This document shows positions 61,030-64,000 of a DNA stretch of 64,000 bases, piece after piece. The notes beneath the pieces were generated by a model. The model searched no databases. It was not told where the DNA came from and saw only the letters and a list, made by a program, of their open reading frames with translations. Within the stretch, counting starts at the first letter, position 1. Every line of letters starts with the position of its first letter. Origin of the DNA: JABDMH01 sp964428345. Lineage in GTDB: Bacteria; Bacteroidota; Bacteroidia; Chitinophagales; Saprospiraceae. Where the stretch lies: positions 1-64,000 of the forward strand of contig CAYRYD010000027.1 in the NCBI GenBank assembly GCA_964428345.1. The letters run 5' to 3'. The position numbers and the translations under genes were made by a program.

Positions 61030-61370
61030 TCTGCGGAAGATAAGTGGAAAATGTTGTTTAATTCTCTTAAAAAAAGGATTGGGGTATCTCTATAAAACCT
61101 CTCAAATTAGGCAAAAATTAAAAGAACCAGCCAAGACCAGCCATCACGCGAAACCTGGACTGGGAAATTGAGGTAGGATCCAGGTGGTACATCCGGTAAG
61201 GATCCAGTGGTCTCGAACCGACGAAACCACGAAGTGGGGAAAGGCAGGTTATGTTGGAATGGCATATCGCCGATAAGCGGTTCGACCATTGAACGGGTTA
61301 TTAGTTTTTAGAGTTGCCCTTTATTTAGGTTTGCCGGATTGTTAGATTTGCAGGGTCAAAATACCGGACG
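61030..61370. other. 341-base intergenic stretch
   Basis: Divergent spacer between kynureninase and the S9 peptidase. It holds a near-perfect 9-bp hairpin (61207-61230, GTGGTCTCG-6-CGAAACCAC), two copies of AGGATCCA followed by tggt (from 61174 and 61199), and the peptidase promoter element. A 60-codon minus-strand frame at 61107-61289 has no support. Confidence 0.5.
61343..61350 (+). promoter_or_regulatory. -7 element of the S9 peptidase promoter
   Basis: TAGATTTG fits TAnnTTTG, 20 bases before the ATG. Confidence 0.6.
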
Positions 61371-63623
61371 ATGTTTAAATACCTGATCATTTTCGTCATA
61401 GGGGCTTTCTACTCATCGACTTCAGCACAGGAAGTTGTGAATGCCAGCAAGCTGACCCTGGACCGTATCCTGACGGATTCTGATTTTCGAACGGAAAGGT
61501 TTGGTCCTCATCAGTGGTTATCCGGGGGAGCTTTTTATACCACCATTGAGACCAGCGAAGATGGAAATACGGAACTTATCCTTTATCATTCGGAGTCGGG
61601 AGAACGGCGGGTTCTGATCCCTGATCAGGAACTGATCGACTCAAATACCGGGCAACAGGTACAGATCGAAGATTATTCGTGGTCTGCCGATGAAAAATCG
61701 CTGCTGATTTTTACCAATTCCCGGCGGGTATGGCGTACCAACAGCCGGGGGGACTATTACCTGTTTCATCTCGATTCAAGAATATTCCGGAAGATCGGCC
61801 AGGGATTACCCCCCTCATCACTGATGTTTGCCAAATTCGGGCCGAAGGGAGATCAGGTGGCTTATGTATCGCAGCAGAACCTGTATGTTGAAAATATATC
61901 CGACGGGAAAAGGCGGCAACTTACCCACGACGGAACCGTGGATATCATCAACGGTACTTTCGATTGGGCCTACGAAGAGGAGTTCTTTTGCAGGGATGGA
62001 TTTCGCTGGAGTCCGGACGGCCAGACGATCGCCTATTGGCAGATCGATGCCAGCGAGACCAAAGACTTTTATCTGATCAACAACACCGATGGTCCATATT
62101 CCCAGGTCATCCCCATCCAGTATCCCAAAGTAGGTGAAAAACCTTCTTCTGCCCGGATCGGTGTTGTTGATGTGGAGAAAGCGGTCACTCATTGGCTGGA
62201 CATTCCGGGAGATGCCTATCAGCATTACATACCACGAGTACAATGGCTGAAGCCAACGGATAAGCTGCTGATTACCCAGTTGTCCAGAAAACAGAACCAT
62301 CTTTTATTGTGGCTTTATGATGACAGCGATCAAAGTCTGAAAAAGATTTATGAAGAAGCATCCAACACCTGGATTGACATCGTCCATATTGATGCCAGTG
62401 CTGCGTGGGAAATGGAGGACCAGATCATCCTTGATCAGAAAGGTTCTTTTGTCTGGGTTAGTGAGAAGGATGGGTGGCGACATCTTTACCGGATATCGGT
62501 AGAAGATGGTTCCGAAGTACTCCTTACTCCCGGTGATTTCGATGTGGCGAGTGTCAAGGGTTTTGATCCGGATGCCAACCTCCTGTATTTCATAGCATCG
62601 CCGGAGGATGCGACCCAGCGATTCCTTTATTCGGTTGACCTTTCGACGAAAGCGATTCGCCGGGTTACTCCGGATGCGAAAGAAGGCCTGAACTTTTATG
62701 CCGTGTCTCCTAACGGAAAATATGCGGTATACCGTCATGAAAATACCAACGAGCCTGCATCTGCCTATCTGATCAGTCTGCCGGAGCACGAAGTTACAGA
62801 TGTACTTTACACCAATGAAGCTTACCGGTCGGCCTTGCAGGCACTCGACCTGCCAGCTGTCGAATTTTTTAAGGTAGTCACCGAAGATGGAGTGGAAATG
62901 GACGGTAAAATAATCAAACCAAAGGATTTTGATCCGGCCATACAATATCCGGTTTTGTTTGAGGTTTATGGAGAACCGGCAGGTCAGACTGCCCTGCATT
63001 CCATGGACGATCTATGGCATTTGTTTCTCTCTCAGCAGGGTTTTCTGGTCATCACCATGGATAACCGGGGCACTCCCTCCCTGAAAGGCCGGGACTGGCG
63101 CAAAAGCATATATCGAAATCTGGGAGTGGTCAATGTACGGGATCAGGCAATGGCCACCACAGAGCTCCTTAAAAAATGGAAATTTATGGACCCGGAAAGG
63201 ATTGCGGTATGGGGCTGGAGTGGTGGTGGAGCAATGACCCTGAATCTCTTGTTCCAATATCCAGACATCTACCAAACCGGTATTGCCGTTGCTGCCGTGA
63301 CAAATCAACTGTTTTACGACAACATCTATCAGGAACGCTACATGGGGCTGCCTGTGGAGAATGAGGAGGATTTTATCAAAGGATCACCCGCCAGCCACGC
63401 AGCCGGTTTGAAAGGTAATTTACTTTATATCCACGGTACTGGTGATGATAATGTGCATTATCAAAATGCGGAATATCTGTTTAACGCCCTGATCGCCGAA
63501 AATAAGAAATTTGACATCATGATCTATCCCAACCGGTCGCATGGTATTTATGAAGGACAAAATACGCGTCGTCATTTGTATTCAACCATGACTGACTATC
63601 TGTTTAAACATTTGAAACGGTAA
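61371..63623 (+). CDS. Dipeptidyl peptidase IV (S9B family)
   Basis: This secreted serine peptidase removes X-Pro or X-Ala dipeptides from N-termini. The 750-residue protein has a signal peptide and an eight-bladed propeller (about residues 40-490) with the substrate-anchoring Glu pair in DWAYEEEF. The catalytic alpha/beta-hydrolase domain has Ser617 in GWSGGG (most relatives have GWSYGG), Asp in GTGDDNVH and His in RSHGIYEG. With the M1 and M28 enzymes it makes up a set of exopeptidases. Confidence 0.96.
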   Translation: MFKYLIIFVIGAFYSSTSAQEVVNASKLTLDRILTDSDFRTERFGPHQWLSGGAFYTTIETSEDGNTELILYHSESGERRVLIPDQELIDSNTGQQVQIEDYSWSADEKSLLIFTNSRRVWRTNSRGDYYLFHLDSRIFRKIGQGLPPSSLMFAKFGPKGDQVAYVSQQNLYVENISDGKRRQLTHDGTVDIINGTFDWAYEEEFFCRDGFRWSPDGQTIAYWQIDASETKDFYLINNTDGPYSQVIPIQYPKVGEKPSSARIGVVDVEKAVTHWLDIPGDAYQHYIPRVQWLKPTDKLLITQLSRKQNHLLLWLYDDSDQSLKKIYEEASNTWIDIVHIDASAAWEMEDQIILDQKGSFVWVSEKDGWRHLYRISVEDGSEVLLTPGDFDVASVKGFDPDANLLYFIASPEDATQRFLYSVDLSTKAIRRVTPDAKEGLNFYAVSPNGKYAVYRHENTNEPASAYLISLPEHEVTDVLYTNEAYRSALQALDLPAVEFFKVVTEDGVEMDGKIIKPKDFDPAIQYPVLFEVYGEPAGQTALHSMDDLWHLFLSQQGFLVITMDNRGTPSLKGRDWRKSIYRNLGVVNVRDQAMATTELLKKWKFMDPERIAVWGWSGGGAMTLNLLFQYPDIYQTGIAVAAVTNQLFYDNIYQERYMGLPVENEEDFIKGSPASHAAGLKGNLLYIHGTGDDNVHYQNAEYLFNALIAENKKFDIMIYPNRSHGIYEGQNTRRHLYSTMTDYLFKHLKR

Positions 63624-63678
63624 GTCGATTTAGACAGGTTTTGGGAAAAAACTGCATCCAAAAAAATTAATTAAACCG

Positions 63679-64000
63679 CTATCGGGCCGTTAAAGCGGAA
63701 TATTTCAAACAAAATCGCTGGTGCGACCGGTAGGGATAGATGTCGACAATTTCTCCTCTTCGCAGTCGCTCCTGCATCTCTATCCAGAATCGCACGTCAT
63801 ACAGATCACCATGCAGCCGGAAAAATATTTCCCGTATTTCTGGATTTCCGATCAAAAACCGCGGAAATTCTTCCGGAAAAATATCATTGGGCCCTACGTG
63901 AAAATAGGGTTGTGCAGACATTTCTTCATACTCGTTTCTGGGTTCGGGAATAATCCTGAAATTATAATCCGTTAGAAATCCGATTTCATCATAATCATAA
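63679..64000 (-). CDS. aceK: Isocitrate dehydrogenase kinase/phosphatase AceK, C-terminal end
   Basis: AceK reversibly phosphorylates isocitrate dehydrogenase to divert carbon into the glyoxylate bypass. Only the last 106 residues are in the window; the frame is open to the right edge. The visible part has YDYDEIGFLTDYNFR, IPEPRNEYEE, VGPNDIFPEEF, HGDLYDVRFW and YRSHQRFCLKY, in the order and wording of AceK C-termini (YDYDEI..L, F.DIP.P, P.DVFPEEF, YR..QRF). An internal ATG at 63921 could be mistaken for the start; it is not. Isocitrate lyase and malate synthase would be expected nearby, outside the window. Confidence 0.88.
   Translation of the reverse strand, partial: YDYDEIGFLTDYNFRIIPEPRNEYEEMSAQPYFHVGPNDIFPEEFPRFLIGNPEIREIFFRLHGDLYDVRFWIEMQERLRRGEIVDIYPYRSHQRFCLKYSALTAR

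Noticed and set aside
61207..61230. Possible tRNA T-arm (ggttcgaga on the minus strand)
   Set aside because: The surrounding sequence gives no acceptor, D or anticodon stem; it is just a hairpin.
61107..61289. 60-codon minus-strand frame upstream of kynU
   Set aside because: No promoter, family or conservation clue; it covers the repeats and hairpin of the regulatory spacer.

Overview
The window reads as a chromosomal segment from a member of the Bacteroidota, probably a Saprospiria-like lineage and probably a metagenome-derived or draft scaffold. Supporting signs are PorT and a type IX secretion (T9SS) C-terminal sorting domain, menaquinone-type UbiE/MenG, families typical of the phylum (DUF5683, DUF2141, DUF6580, DUF6702, DUF4412/GLPGLI, head-GIN), and many -7 elements of the Bacteroidota form TAnnTTTG with few Shine-Dalgarno sequences. 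The class-level placement is inference. A run of exactly 100 N at 4228-4327, inside a repetitive gene, shows the sequence is a draft. I found no rRNA, tRNA, CRISPR array, phage gene or transposase by eye.

Layout. 1-656 is non-coding and holds three copies of a hairpin-bearing repeat. 657-7938: transketolase, a NagX-like membrane acyltransferase, an AT-hook/H1-like DNA-binding protein broken by the gap, a protein built of 11-residue repeats, the PnuC vitamin transporter and a DUF2141 protein. 7984-13890 (minus strand): TRAP permeases DctQ and DctM without a binding protein, a secreted TPR protein and GyrA. 14058-24935: menG-porT, acpH, ychF, lipB, a UPF0173 hydrolase, parA-parB-DUF5683, an SCP2 protein, fmt and a double-ABC ATPase. 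25272-33602: an ABC-2 exporter pair, an M1 peptidase, DUF6580, PgpH-like c-di-AMP phosphodiesterase, PduO-type adenosyltransferase, a LolD/MacB-type ATPase and gatC.

33840-42991: deoxynucleoside kinase, SGNH hydrolase, a T9SS cargo protein with FG-GAP repeats, YggS, an orphan cytochrome oxidase subunit III, a cysteine-synthase-family enzyme, a MazG-like pyrophosphohydrolase, coaE and ornithine aminotransferase. 43245-48852 is an outer-membrane module (1029-residue TPR protein, beta-barrel, head-GIN protein). 48956-51296 is proB-proA. 51293-64000: DUF6702 and M28 peptidase, two related GLPGLI/DUF4412 secreted proteins, an esterase, an exonuclease, a PlsB-like acyltransferase, EngB, a small beta-barrel, kynureninase, dipeptidyl peptidase IV, and at the right edge the C-terminal end of isocitrate dehydrogenase kinase/phosphatase (AceK).

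Themes. Many genes serve the cell envelope: T9SS components and cargo, TPR and barrel proteins, and secreted peptidases (M1, M28, S9) suited to a protein-degrading heterotroph. Amino-acid turnover is represented by rocD, proBA and kynU, consistent with peptide use. Housekeeping genes (gyrA, parAB, fmt, engB, ychF, gatC, coaE) sit between them, so this is core chromosome rather than an accessory island. The least explained items are the left-edge repeats, the AT-hook and 11-mer-repeat proteins, two intrinsic terminators with no gene in front of them, and a leader motif shared by two genes of the outer-membrane module.
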